In this document: in pieces, positions 8,316 through 17,593 of the stretch
Position numbering within the stretch: position 1 is the stretch's first letter
Layout: the number at the start of each line of letters is the position of its first letter
Source of the DNA: Butyrivibrio sp.
GTDB lineage: Bacteria > Bacillota_A > Clostridia > Lachnospirales > Lachnospiraceae
Length of the DNA: 27,591 bases
Assembly: GCF_024699075.1 (NCBI RefSeq)
Contig: NZ_JAILQF010000054.1
Coordinates: 1 to 27,591 of the forward strand
Direction of reading: 5' to 3'
Program-made: the position numbers and the translations under genes
Notes under the pieces: model-generated
The model's input: the letters and a program-made list of their open reading frames with translations, nothing else
What the model was told of the DNA's origin: nothing
The model's database searches: none

Positions 8316-8371
8316 TTATGCATAATGCAAGTAAAATAATTATAAACTTATAGATTGATCAGGTAAATATA

Positions 8372-9469
8372 TTGAGTAAATTACCCTTTACCAGTGCAGA
8401 GCAAAATAAATACAAAATAATAATTCCTGCCTACGAGCCCGATGAAAGGCTTTTAACATTCATAAAAGAATTAAAAAATACTCTTTCATCAGAGGTAATA
8501 ATAATTGATGATGGTAGTGGACCGGAATATGAGTATATTTTTAAAACCCTTTCAAATGATTATGATTGCATAGTTTTAAAACATTATGTAAATATGGGAA
8601 AGGGAAGAGCTTTAAAGGATGCTTTTAACTATTGTTTAAATACATATCCGGATATGACAGGTTGTGTAACTGCTGATTCCGATGGACAGCATACACCCTT
8701 TGATATATTCAAATGTATGCAGGAGCTCTATAACAATCCAGACAGACTTATACTTGGATGCAGAGATTTTTCCACAGACGGGGTTCCAAATAAAAGTAAG
8801 TACGGTAACAGAATTACCACCTTTGTTGTTAAGCTCTTTTGCGGTATGAAGATATCTGATACCCAGACAGGTCTAAGGGCTATACCAAGAGCCTTTATGT
8901 CAAAGGTACTTACAACTCCCGGGGAACGTTTTGAATATGAAATGAATATGCTTATTGACTGCAAATATGAGTGTCCTATTAAGGAAGTTTCAATAGAAAC
9001 CATATATGAATCCAAAGATAATCATCGGACTCATTTTGACCCTATAAGGGATTCCTACAGAATTTACAAGATATTTGGAAAGATGTTTTTGCATTATACA
9101 ATATCTTCCTTATCTTCCTGTGTGGTTGACTTATTGTTTTTTTCCATGTTTTGCAGTGCATTTAAATCGTTAATACCGATATATTACGTTACTATTGCTA
9201 CAGTGCTGGCAAGAATCATATCAGCAAGCTACAATTATCTTATAAATTATAAACTGGTATTTCACAGTAATGATGGATATGTCAAAACAGGAACAAAATA
9301 TTTTACCCTTGCACTTGTTCAGATGACTCTAAGTGCCTTTTTGGTTACGGTACTTAATATTCTGATACCGGTGATTCCTGAAACCGGAATAAAGGTTGTG
9401 GTGGATGTTTGTCTGTTTTTCATAAGTTACTATGTTCAAAGAGAGTTTATTTTCAAAAAAATAAAATAA
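8372..9469 (+). CDS. Bifunctional GT2 glycosyltransferase / GtrA-family membrane protein
   Basis: This 365-residue fusion has two parts. Residues 15-235 are a GT2 domain of the polyprenyl-phosphate glycosyltransferase type (GtrB/DPM1-like), with KIIIPAY, the nucleotide-binding IIIDDGSG (D46, D47), the metal motif DSDGQH (102-107) and DTQTGLRA. Residues 240-365 are a four-helix GtrA domain with both hallmark motifs, YNYLINYKLVF and YYVQREFIF. Such proteins load a sugar on undecaprenyl phosphate and are thought to help it cross the membrane. The start is TTG at 8372, with only AGG nearby. An in-frame stop at 8351 leaves no better ATG. Fifteen bases separate it from the next membrane gene, its likely partner. 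Confidence 0.92.
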   Translation: MSKLPFTSAEQNKYKIIIPAYEPDERLLTFIKELKNTLSSEVIIIDDGSGPEYEYIFKTLSNDYDCIVLKHYVNMGKGRALKDAFNYCLNTYPDMTGCVTADSDGQHTPFDIFKCMQELYNNPDRLILGCRDFSTDGVPNKSKYGNRITTFVVKLFCGMKISDTQTGLRAIPRAFMSKVLTTPGERFEYEMNMLIDCKYECPIKEVSIETIYESKDNHRTHFDPIRDSYRIYKIFGKMFLHYTISSLSSCVVDLLFFSMFCSAFKSLIPIYYVTIATVLARIISASYNYLINYKLVFHSNDGYVKTGTKYFTLALVQMTLSAFLVTVLNILIPVIPETGIKVVVDVCLFFISYYVQREFIFKKIK

Positions 9470-9484
9470 TCACCGGAGATAAAT

Positions 9485-11362
9485 ATGTGGATATTATCCA
9501 TTGCAGGGCTGCTTTTAGCAGCCTTTTTGTTAAAGAAAAAGTTTAATATTGAATTTTATCTGGCACTTCCTTTTGCCACAGCGCTTATGATAATGAGCAT
9601 GTATGTAATGGCTTTTTTCTCAGCACTAAAGTATATAGACATTTTCGGACTTATAATCATAATTGCCTTTTGCATACATTACGCAAAAAGTAAGAAAACA
9701 GAAAAAGAATTACTAAGACAGGAACTTCTGGATTTTTGCAGGCAGCCACAGCTTGTGGGTGTACTGGTTGTATGTGTTTTAATGACACTTTTAACTCTGG
9801 GACAGTATGTTACATGGTGGGATGACTTAAACTTTTGGGCTACAGATGTTAAGGGGCTGTTCTTTACTGGTGGCTTTGCGGGAAAATATGGAAACGTGGC
9901 TCCGGAATTTGGCGATTATCCTCCGGCTCTGCAGCTTTTTAAATGGTGGTTTTTACATTTTTCACCTTCATATGTGGAGGGATTACAGTTTGCCGGCTAT
10001 TACTGCATGAATTTTATTTTTCTCTTGCCTGTTATCAAAGACCTTAAGAGTAAAAATTATATTGTAAATATAATAGGTTGTGTAATTTTATCCCTTGTGC
10101 CGGGAATAGTTGATCAGTTTTGGGCCTACGGAACCTGTGCCGATGTTACTATGGGAATTATTTACGGTGCGGTTTTGGTTGAGATTTTTAGAAACAGAAA
10201 AGGGAAAGGGGATATTTATTTTCTAAGCATGTATATAGCCTCTCTTTTGTCCGTTCTGGTGCTTGTAAAGACTGTAGCCGTAGAATGGGCTCTTTTTGCA
10301 GTGATTTTTGGCTTTATAATGGGAGCCTTTTCTTTATATCCGTTAAAAAAGAATGCTGCAAAAGCCGGAATATCAATACTTTCTCTTATTTGCCCTATCC
10401 TTACGGAAGGAAGCTGGATGCTATTTTGTCTTATAAACAGAAGGGTTGCGAAGCTCACAAGTGCAGGCGTTAAAATGGCTGCAGGAGGTTCATATTCTCT
10501 TCCCGGGGATTATAAAGAACGAATAAGCGCATATTTGAATGGCTTTTGGAATTACTCAATGCATGGAAGCACAAAGGGACTGATCAATATATCATCAGGA
10601 GCTTTTCTTATAATTGTTGTTGTTTTCCTGATTATTTTTTGCTTCGCAAAATATATTGATTTGAAGGAAACTGTGAAAATTCTTATTTTTGCGCTTCTAT
10701 CAGCCTTTGCTGCTTATGGGATAATTCTTATAGGGCATTTGACTATTTTTCAGACAGAAAATCAGTATCTTGAAGCAGATGTTATGGCCAAATCCATTGA
10801 AAGATACGGTGCTCCTTTTTCTCTGGGATTCATAATGCTCTTATTTGCCATTGCCTTGTCTGCGGAAATAAAGAAAAAAATGGTTGTTAATATTATTTTG
10901 GCTTTGGCAGTGCTTCTTACTGTGGATTATTCGGCGGTAATAAGTGCCTATGGTGGATATTACAGCAGGAAGGAACAGGCTCTTTCAGACAGAGAGAGTA
11001 TGATAGGTGAAGTTGAAAGCACTTTTTTGTCCAAAATATCCGATAAAAGTGAATTATGGGGAGAAAGAGTACTTTTTATTCAGGATGCATCAGAGATACA
11101 CTGGGTAAAAAATACCTATACCAATTTTTATGCCTCTCCCATTCCTGTAGTTTACTCAAGCTTGTATGCAGAGGATTTAAGCGGAGAAAATATTGAATAT
11201 CTTATAAATACCATGCATGCATCTTATATTTATATTCAAAAAATGGATTGTAACGATGAATCGGTATTGAGTACCTTTATGTCTGAAGGAACGGAATTTG
11301 AATTTAACACGGTATACGAAGTTGTTACCGATAATGAAAAAACATATTTCAGAATAATTTAA
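9485..11362 (+). CDS. Large polytopic membrane protein, probable GT-C glycosyltransferase
   Basis: This 625-residue protein has about ten to twelve membrane helices over residues 1-490 and a soluble C-terminal tail of about 135 residues. It has no close family that I can name. The layout suggests a GT-C enzyme. An acidic pair right after an early helix (WWDDLNFWA, D113-D114) and the following loop with DYPPAL (144-149) resemble the catalytic loop and PP motif of ArnT/GT39-like transferases that use lipid-linked sugars. Its position 15 bases after a polyprenyl-phosphate sugar synthase supports this. If correct, it transfers the sugar to a cell-surface polymer outside the membrane. The ribosome site CCGGAGA precedes the ATG. 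The function is inferred. Confidence 0.75.
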   Translation: MWILSIAGLLLAAFLLKKKFNIEFYLALPFATALMIMSMYVMAFFSALKYIDIFGLIIIIAFCIHYAKSKKTEKELLRQELLDFCRQPQLVGVLVVCVLMTLLTLGQYVTWWDDLNFWATDVKGLFFTGGFAGKYGNVAPEFGDYPPALQLFKWWFLHFSPSYVEGLQFAGYYCMNFIFLLPVIKDLKSKNYIVNIIGCVILSLVPGIVDQFWAYGTCADVTMGIIYGAVLVEIFRNRKGKGDIYFLSMYIASLLSVLVLVKTVAVEWALFAVIFGFIMGAFSLYPLKKNAAKAGISILSLICPILTEGSWMLFCLINRRVAKLTSAGVKMAAGGSYSLPGDYKERISAYLNGFWNYSMHGSTKGLINISSGAFLIIVVVFLIIFCFAKYIDLKETVKILIFALLSAFAAYGIILIGHLTIFQTENQYLEADVMAKSIERYGAPFSLGFIMLLFAIALSAEIKKKMVVNIILALAVLLTVDYSAVISAYGGYYSRKEQALSDRESMIGEVESTFLSKISDKSELWGERVLFIQDASEIHWVKNTYTNFYASPIPVVYSSLYAEDLSGENIEYLINTMHASYIYIQKMDCNDESVLSTFMSEGTEFEFNTVYEVVTDNEKTYFRII

Positions 11363-11372
11363 TATGTTTTTT
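11337..11372 (+). terminator. Terminator overlapping the end of the GT-C gene
   Basis: AAAAAACATATT (11337-11348) and AATATGTTTTTT (11361-11372) are perfect 12-bp complements around a 12-base loop. The stop codon (11360-11362) lies at the loop boundary and the right arm supplies the T-run. The stem is AT-rich, so efficiency is uncertain. Confidence 0.6.
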
Positions 11373-11470
11373 CGCTACTCATATAGTATGATTATAGTAG
11401 GTATGTATTCGCATCATTTAAATAACAAAGCGTCAGGAGTCATGGTTTATTATTTGTAAGGAGTAATGGC

Positions 11471-12952
11471 ATGAAATCATTAAGTGAAGACATTATTGGT
11501 GCAGTTCTAAAAAGATACAAACTTATTTATCAGGTAGATACGGATCTTGATAAGGCTTATCTTGTATATCTGGCAGAGGATGCCCTTGCATCGGATTATC
11601 CTTCCGAGTGTTCTTTTTCCGAGCTGGAAATCCTTTTAGGTGGAAGTAAATATGAAAAATTACCTTATGACAACGATGAGCATAAGTCCATGGAGCTTGT
11701 TTGCGTTATAAATGATTACAGAGCCGATCTGCAGAATGTTTTTACAATGGGAAATCGTAATTATAACGAATCGGATCATGTAATGTTTGTGTCTAAAATG
11801 TCCCACGATATTCGTACTCCTATGAATGCACTCCTTGGTTATGTTACTCTGGCAGGTACAAAGCTAAATCAGCCTGAAATTCTTGCAGGTTATTTAAATA
11901 AGATTATGGTTTCAGGAAAAAGAACCATACAGATAGTAAATGATGTTTTGGAATTTGTAAGACTCTCAAGTGGCAAGGTAGAGGTTGAAAACAAGACTCA
12001 GGATCTGGGTAAAATTGTTAATTATATTAAGTCTTGTATTGAACCTCAGGCAGATGAGAAATCCCAGACACTGGTAATAGAAGCTGATATCACAGATAGC
12101 AGCATTATTTGTGATGGAGGACGGGTAAATCAGATAATGATGTGTCTTTTGTCAAATGCCATAAAATATACCCAGCCTGACGGAGAGATAGTTTTTAAAA
12201 TCTTTCAGAAAAAAGAAACCTCTCTTGGCAAGGTAAGATATGAATTTATAATTCAGGACAACGGCTATGGAATGAGTGAAGAATTTCAGGAGTATATGTT
12301 TGAGCCATTCCATAGAGAGCATAATACAGTAGTTAACTCCATAGAAGGTATCGGACTTGGTCTTTCCATTGCAAGGGCAGCTGTTGAACTTTTAGACGGA
12401 ACTATTGATGTATCCAGTACCATTGGTGAAGGTACCATGATAATTGTTACCCTGGATTTTGATAAAGGTGATAATGGCGATAATAATGCAATTATCGGCA
12501 TGATGGAATATAAGGGATCAGGAGAAAAAGATATAAGATATGTAACGGATTCCCTCATGTCGGGAAAGCTTCTTGAAGGGAAACGGGTACTTGTAGCTGA
12601 AGATAATGAAATAAATCAGGACATCATATCGGAAATCTTACAGCAACTGGGTGCAATAGTTGAAGTATATTCCAACGGACAGGAAACTTATGAAGCTGTA
12701 AAGAGTAGCTATAGAGGACAGTTTGATGTTATACTGATGGATGTTCAGATGCCTGTGATGGACGGAAATGAAGCGACAAAGCGTATTAGAGAGCTTAGCG
12801 ATGATTATATGTCACAGATTCCGATAATCGGAGTCAGTGCAAATGCATTTGCTGAGGACAGGCAGATGGCGGCAGATGTGGGCATGGATGGATATATTGC
12901 CAAACCTATAGATATTGCCGAACTCATTGGTACGCTACAGGGACTTATATAA
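11471..12952 (+). CDS. Soluble hybrid histidine kinase with C-terminal receiver domain
   Basis: This 493-residue protein has no membrane segment. Residues 1-95 form an uncharacterised, possibly degenerate PAS-like input domain. HisKA follows with H112 in SKMSHDIRTPMNA. HATPase_c spans about 180-330 with the N box (LLSNAIKYT), DNGYGM and GIGLGLSIA. The receiver spans about 371-493 with the acidic pocket E377-D378, phospho-acceptor D424 (LMDVQMPVMDG) and K478. The phosphate can therefore pass internally from H112 to D424. No HPt domain or DNA-binding output is visible, so the output is unknown. The ribosome site AAGGAG lies 7 bases upstream. It overlaps the next gene by one base (TAATG). Confidence 0.95.
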   Translation: MKSLSEDIIGAVLKRYKLIYQVDTDLDKAYLVYLAEDALASDYPSECSFSELEILLGGSKYEKLPYDNDEHKSMELVCVINDYRADLQNVFTMGNRNYNESDHVMFVSKMSHDIRTPMNALLGYVTLAGTKLNQPEILAGYLNKIMVSGKRTIQIVNDVLEFVRLSSGKVEVENKTQDLGKIVNYIKSCIEPQADEKSQTLVIEADITDSSIICDGGRVNQIMMCLLSNAIKYTQPDGEIVFKIFQKKETSLGKVRYEFIIQDNGYGMSEEFQEYMFEPFHREHNTVVNSIEGIGLGLSIARAAVELLDGTIDVSSTIGEGTMIIVTLDFDKGDNGDNNAIIGMMEYKGSGEKDIRYVTDSLMSGKLLEGKRVLVAEDNEINQDIISEILQQLGAIVEVYSNGQETYEAVKSSYRGQFDVILMDVQMPVMDGNEATKRIRELSDDYMSQIPIIGVSANAFAEDRQMAADVGMDGYIAKPIDIAELIGTLQGLI

Positions 12953-13698
12953 TGCCGGAAAAAGAATTACACAAAAAAAGAATAATCTGGCTTGATGAGC
13001 TTAGGGGATTAACTATTATCAGCATGGTTTTCTATCATGCCATGTGGGATATAGTTTTTCTCTATGGCCGTCAGGCTATGTGGTATAAAGGAACATTTGG
13101 ATTTATATGGCAGCAAAGCATTTGCATTACATTTATTTTGATTTCAGGTTTTTGCTTTCAAATGGATAAACACCCTGTCAAACGTGGACTTTTAATATCT
13201 TTTTGGGGAATTGTGATATCTGTTGTAACTGCTATCGTAGAACCGTCAGCAATTATAATATTCGGAATTCTTACCTTTTACGGGGCATCAATACTGATAG
13301 TTACTCTTCTAAACAAGCTATTTTGCAAAATATCTTCATATACAGGCTTTATTATTTCATTATTTCTGTTTATAATTACGAGAGACCTTTCACAGGGCTG
13401 CCTTGGCTTTGCAGGTATCAGATTCCTTGAACTTCCGGATTATTTGTATAGTAATATCATTACAACCTTTTGGGGCTTCATGGAACCGGGGTTTTACTCA
13501 TCGGATTATTTTCCGATTATTCCGTGGATATTTTTGTTTTTAACAGGATACTTTTTTTACGGAATATTTCAAAAAAGTCTGTTAAGGAATTTGGATTTTA
13601 AAAGGGGAACTTTTTTATCTGAACTTGGGAAACATTCATTAGTAATATATATTCTTCATCAGCCGTTACTATCATTGCTGTTTATGTTAATATACTGA
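12952..13698 (+). CDS. DUF1624 / HGSNAT-like membrane protein (probable acyltransferase)
   Basis: This 248-residue protein has about seven membrane helices. The opening RIIWLDELRGLTIISMVFYH (D15, R18, H29), then WDI and WQQSICITFILISG, is typical of the DUF1624 family, related to heparan-alpha-glucosaminide N-acetyltransferase. The end, LGKHSLVIYILHQPLL, resembles the last helix of many membrane acyltransferases. It probably moves an acyl group across the membrane to a surface glycan, but substrates are not known. Its ATG overlaps the stop of the hybrid kinase (TAATG), so translation is probably coupled. That is unusual for a kinase and suggests a sensory or linked surface-modification role. 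Confidence 0.85.
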   Translation: MPEKELHKKRIIWLDELRGLTIISMVFYHAMWDIVFLYGRQAMWYKGTFGFIWQQSICITFILISGFCFQMDKHPVKRGLLISFWGIVISVVTAIVEPSAIIIFGILTFYGASILIVTLLNKLFCKISSYTGFIISLFLFIITRDLSQGCLGFAGIRFLELPDYLYSNIITTFWGFMEPGFYSSDYFPIIPWIFLFLTGYFFYGIFQKSLLRNLDFKRGTFLSELGKHSLVIYILHQPLLSLLFMLIY

Positions 13699-13712
13699 AT
13701 GTAATTGTTTAA

Positions 13713-13740
13713 GGCTTATAAGCATAATGCTTTATAAGCC
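13713..13740. repeat. Short inverted repeat between acyltransferase and ABC genes
   Basis: GGCTTATAAGC (13713-13723) can pair with GCTTTATAAGCC (13729-13740), with one bulged T and a 5-base loop. No T-run follows on either side, so it is a weak terminator at best. It may be an mRNA boundary element or operator for the exporter operon 25 bases downstream. Confidence 0.4.
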
Positions 13741-13764
13741 AATATTTGTGTTAGAGGGAAATTT

Positions 13765-15570
13765 ATGGAAAAAAAATTTAATACCAGATCTTCTATGATC
13801 TTCTTTTTCGTCAGGGGAAGTAAGCGCTATTTTATCATGGCGGTTATCTTTGCAGGACTTTGTGTCCTTCTTGATATGATCAATCCCAAAATAATTCAAT
13901 ACACAGTTGATACTGTGCTTAATGACAATGCTTCAAGTCTTCCGGCATTTTTGGAAAATATAGTCATGAATATAGGCGGAGTGGAGTATATAAAGAGTCA
14001 TTTATATATTGTGGCACTTGCTGTTATTGTAGTTGCACTTCTTGCAGGTGTAAGCAGATATTTGTTCAGAACCTTAAATGCTAAAGGTGCAGAGACTCTG
14101 GTTAAGAGAATGAGAGATGTTTTATTTGATCAGATAATACATCTTCCTTTTGCATGGCATAACAAGAACCACACAGGAGATATTATCCAAAGATGTACAT
14201 CTGATGTAGAGGTTATAAAGAACTTTTTATCTGAACAGCTTACAAATTTATTCAGGGTTGTAATTCTGATGGTTATGTCTTTATATTTCATGTTCAGAAT
14301 AGATGTAAGACTAACTCTTATTTCAGCAGCTTTTTTCCCTGTAATAATTCTTTATTCCCTTTTCTTCCACAATAAAATTGCCAGTTCATTCATGGAAGTG
14401 GATGAAATGGAAGGGCAGGTATCTGCCATAGCACAGGAGAATCTTACAGGTGTAAGAGTTGTAAGAGCTTTTGGTCGTGAAAAATATGAAAAAGAACGTT
14501 TTGAAACCAAAAATGAAGAGTACATGAACACCTGGATTGGACTTATGAAGCTTTTATCAAGCTTCTGGGCTACCGGAGATCTTATATCAGGTTTGCAGGT
14601 AATGCTTATTGTTGTTATCGGAGGTTATTTCTGTGTTCGGGGTGAAATGACTGTTGGAGGATATATCGCCTTTGTATCATACAATTCAATGCTGACCTGG
14701 CCTGTTCGAATGCTTGGAAGAGTAATATCTGAAATGAGTAAGTCAGGTGTTTCCATAGACCGTATAAGATATATCATGAACAGCGAAATTGAAGTGGATA
14801 AAGAAAATGCTAAAGAGCCTGACATGGATAAGGACATTCATTTTGAGAACGTATCTTTTTCCTATGGAGAAGATTCCCCGGAAGTTCTTGATGACGTATC
14901 CTTTACTGTCAAAGCCGGAACCACAGTAGGTATCCTTGGGGGCACAGGATCAGGTAAATCCACGCTGATGTATCTTCTTGACAGATTGTATAATATTGAA
15001 CCTGATTGCGGAGATATCAAGATAGGTTCTGTGAATATTGCAGATATAAAAATGGAGCATCTGAGAAAAAATATAGGAATGGTACTTCAGGAGCCTTATC
15101 TTTTCTCAAGCACACTTGCTGATAATATTGCAATCACAAGAGATAAGCTTGATATGAAGGATGTTCGTGAAGCCTCCAGAATAGCTATGCTTGATGAAGC
15201 CATAGAGAAGTTTTCAAAGGGTTATGAAACCTATGTAGGTGAAAGGGGAGTTACTCTTTCAGGAGGACAAAAGCAGAGAGCAGCTATAGCGCAGATGCTT
15301 ATAAGGAAGCCAAAGATAATGGTATTTGATGATTCTTTATCTGCAGTTGATTCGGAAACTGATGCCAAGATTCGTGCTGCTCTTAATGAGAAGACAGAAA
15401 ATACCACAGTTATTCTTATAGCCCATCGTATTACTACCCTTATGAAGGCTGATAATATCATCGTTATGGACCGTGGTCGTATAGTTGAAAGTGGAACTCA
15501 CGAAGAGCTTCTTGCTGCCGGCGGTCAGTACAGTAAAATATATAAATTGCAAAAACCACAGGAGGCTTAA
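13765..15570 (+). CDS. ABC exporter half-transporter, degenerate-site subunit (BmrC/YheI-like)
   Basis: This 601-residue protein has an N-terminal six-helix exporter domain (about 20-320) and a C-terminal nucleotide-binding domain. Walker A is GGTGSGKST (392-400), the Q-loop is LQEPYLF, the signature is a canonical LSGGQKQR (498-505) and the H-loop is H554. The Walker B reads MVFDDSLSAVD, so the catalytic glutamate is replaced by D523. This substitution is typical of one half of heterodimeric multidrug exporters such as BmrCD and TM287/288. The second half follows after only 3 bases. The complex probably exports drugs or lipids by ATP hydrolysis, but the substrate is not predictable. The ribosome site is AGAGGGA. 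Confidence 0.93.
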   Translation: MEKKFNTRSSMIFFFVRGSKRYFIMAVIFAGLCVLLDMINPKIIQYTVDTVLNDNASSLPAFLENIVMNIGGVEYIKSHLYIVALAVIVVALLAGVSRYLFRTLNAKGAETLVKRMRDVLFDQIIHLPFAWHNKNHTGDIIQRCTSDVEVIKNFLSEQLTNLFRVVILMVMSLYFMFRIDVRLTLISAAFFPVIILYSLFFHNKIASSFMEVDEMEGQVSAIAQENLTGVRVVRAFGREKYEKERFETKNEEYMNTWIGLMKLLSSFWATGDLISGLQVMLIVVIGGYFCVRGEMTVGGYIAFVSYNSMLTWPVRMLGRVISEMSKSGVSIDRIRYIMNSEIEVDKENAKEPDMDKDIHFENVSFSYGEDSPEVLDDVSFTVKAGTTVGILGGTGSGKSTLMYLLDRLYNIEPDCGDIKIGSVNIADIKMEHLRKNIGMVLQEPYLFSSTLADNIAITRDKLDMKDVREASRIAMLDEAIEKFSKGYETYVGERGVTLSGGQKQRAAIAQMLIRKPKIMVFDDSLSAVDSETDAKIRAALNEKTENTTVILIAHRITTLMKADNIIVMDRGRIVESGTHEELLAAGGQYSKIYKLQKPQEA

Positions 15571-15573
15571 GTA

Positions 15574-17394
15574 ATGGATAATAAAGATACAAATGTAAAG
15601 CTGCCCTGGTATGGTATTCCAAGACTTATACCTTATCTGAAAAAATATAAATATAAAATTATTGCCATGGTATTTATAGGCGCAATTGTAACAGCAATAG
15701 ATGCTATCTATCCGCTTTTTAACAGGTATGTTCTTAACAAAGTGGTGGGCGAAAATGATACTACTACATTACCTTATGTTGCCATAGGCTATGTTGCTCT
15801 TTTGCTTTGCCAGGTTGTAATGAATTATTATTCAACCTTTATGTGCAGCAAAATGGAACTATGGGTAAACAGAGACTTAAGAAATGCCAGTTTTGGACAT
15901 CTTCAGACACTGTCATTTTCATATTTCAATCAGAACAATGTTGGTTACATTCATGCCAGAGTAATGAGTGATACAGGAAAAATAGGCGAGCTTGTTTCCT
16001 GGAGAATGATGGATATTGTATGGAATGGTGTTTATATTCTCGGTGTCATAGTAGTTATGTTTGCAATCAACACAAGACTTGCGCTTTACATAATTGTTCT
16101 GGTACCAATAGCTGCAGTTATAATCATGCTTTTTCAAAAAAAACTTGTAGTACTTAACCGCGCAGTAAGAGAGCACAATTCCAAGATAACCGGTAACTTT
16201 AACGAGGGAATTACCGGTGTCAGATCAATAAAGACATTGGTTGCCGAAGAAAGGATGAAACGTAATTTTGAAGATGAAACATTTCAAATGAGGGTAACAT
16301 CCATAAGATCGGCTCACGTACAAGCACTGTTTGCCGCCAGTGTAACTTTTTTGTCCGCTATGACACTTTCGCTGGTTTTATGGCAGGGAGGAAGTCTTAC
16401 ACAGCAAAAGCTTATGGAAATAGGTACTCTTTCCGTATTTATGTCCTATGCACTTGGTATTATGGACCCTATACAATCCATTATTAATACAATATCAGCA
16501 CTTATTGCCATACAGGTAAACATAGAAAGATTTACAAGACTTATGTCCACAGAATCTGACGTTGCAGATTCCAAGGAAGTTATTGAAAAGTATGGTGATA
16601 CCTTTAATGCAAAAAAGGAAAACTGGGAACCACTTCACGGTGATGTTGAATTTAAAGATGTATCCTTTATGTATCCCGATGGAGATGAGTATGTATTGGA
16701 AAACTTTAATCTAAAGGTGCCTCATGGTTTTAATGTTGCCATCGTAGGCGAGACGGGAGCAGGAAAATCCACCCTTGTTAATCTTGTTTGCAGATTTTTT
16801 GAACCTACAAAAGGAGAAGTGCTTATTGACGGCATTGATGCAAGAAAGCGCTCACAGCTTTGGCTTCACAGTAATATAGGATATGTCTTGCAGACACCAC
16901 ATCTTTTTTCCGGTACCGTAAGGGACAATTTAAGATATGGTAAGCCTGATGCTACCGATGAGGAGATAAATAAGGCACTCGCCCTTGTTTCTGCCGATAA
17001 AGTAGTAGCCAAAATGGATAAAGGCCTCGATAGTGATGTAGGAGAAGGAGGAAGCATGCTTTCTACAGGTGAAAGACAGCTTCTTTCCTTCGCAAGGGCT
17101 ATTCTTGCAGATCCGCGTATTCTGGTGCTGGATGAAGCCACATCTTCAGTAGATACGGTAACAGAAAAGGTTATTCAGAGTGCCATAAAAACAGTTATTG
17201 AAGGAAGAACATCATTTATGATAGCCCACAGATTATCCACAGTAGTAGATGCGGATGTTATTCTTGCTGTCAGAGACGGTAAGATTGTGGAACAGGGAAA
17301 TCATAAAGAGCTTATGGACAAAAAAGGCTATTATTATGAGCTCTTTAACAGACAATATGAGGAAATTGCCGTTGATCTTGCCACAGCGGAATAA
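15574..17394 (+). CDS. ABC exporter half-transporter, consensus-site subunit (BmrD/YheH-like)
   Basis: This 606-residue protein has a six-helix domain (about 25-320) and a nucleotide-binding domain with Walker A GETGAGKST (392-400), Q-loop LQTPHLF, Walker B ILVLDE with a true catalytic E521, D-loop SSVD and H552. Its signature motif is altered to LSTGERQ (496-502) instead of LSGGQ. This mirrors its neighbour, which has a normal signature but a changed Walker B. Together they would form one active and one degenerate ATP site. GGAGG at about 15560 gives a strong ribosome site before the ATG at 15574. The gene is clearly co-translated with the upstream half. Confidence 0.94.
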   Translation: MDNKDTNVKLPWYGIPRLIPYLKKYKYKIIAMVFIGAIVTAIDAIYPLFNRYVLNKVVGENDTTTLPYVAIGYVALLLCQVVMNYYSTFMCSKMELWVNRDLRNASFGHLQTLSFSYFNQNNVGYIHARVMSDTGKIGELVSWRMMDIVWNGVYILGVIVVMFAINTRLALYIIVLVPIAAVIIMLFQKKLVVLNRAVREHNSKITGNFNEGITGVRSIKTLVAEERMKRNFEDETFQMRVTSIRSAHVQALFAASVTFLSAMTLSLVLWQGGSLTQQKLMEIGTLSVFMSYALGIMDPIQSIINTISALIAIQVNIERFTRLMSTESDVADSKEVIEKYGDTFNAKKENWEPLHGDVEFKDVSFMYPDGDEYVLENFNLKVPHGFNVAIVGETGAGKSTLVNLVCRFFEPTKGEVLIDGIDARKRSQLWLHSNIGYVLQTPHLFSGTVRDNLRYGKPDATDEEINKALALVSADKVVAKMDKGLDSDVGEGGSMLSTGERQLLSFARAILADPRILVLDEATSSVDTVTEKVIQSAIKTVIEGRTSFMIAHRLSTVVDADVILAVRDGKIVEQGNHKELMDKKGYYYELFNRQYEEIAVDLATAE

Positions 17395-17434
17395 TTATTA
17401 AACGCTGCTATATACAGGAATTTAAATAGTGAAG

Positions 17435-17467
17435 GATAAATATTTTCGGAAATTTTAGATATTTATC
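17435..17467. repeat. Inverted repeat upstream of the MraY-like gene
   Basis: GATAAATAT (17435-17443) and ATATTTATC (17459-17467) are perfect 9-bp complements around a 15-base loop. It is 40 bases after the exporter stop and 3 bases before a candidate -35. It could be a weak terminator (TTGATTTTTT follows) or an operator. Confidence 0.4.
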
Positions 17468-17470
17468 AAG

Positions 17471-17498
17471 TTGATTTTTTATAATCGGGGTTTATACT
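17471..17498 (+). promoter_or_regulatory. Candidate promoter of the MraY-like gene
   Basis: TTGATT (17471-17476) and TATACT (17493-17498) are separated by 16 bases. Transcription would start near 17505, giving a leader of about 90 bases with no clear structure. Confidence 0.45.
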
Positions 17499-17593
17499 AT
17501 AAAACGGATAAAATATAGATAATAAATTATGTATCGCAATAGCAGATTATTTTTTACAACAGGATTTACCGGTACATGCGATTGGAGATTTTT

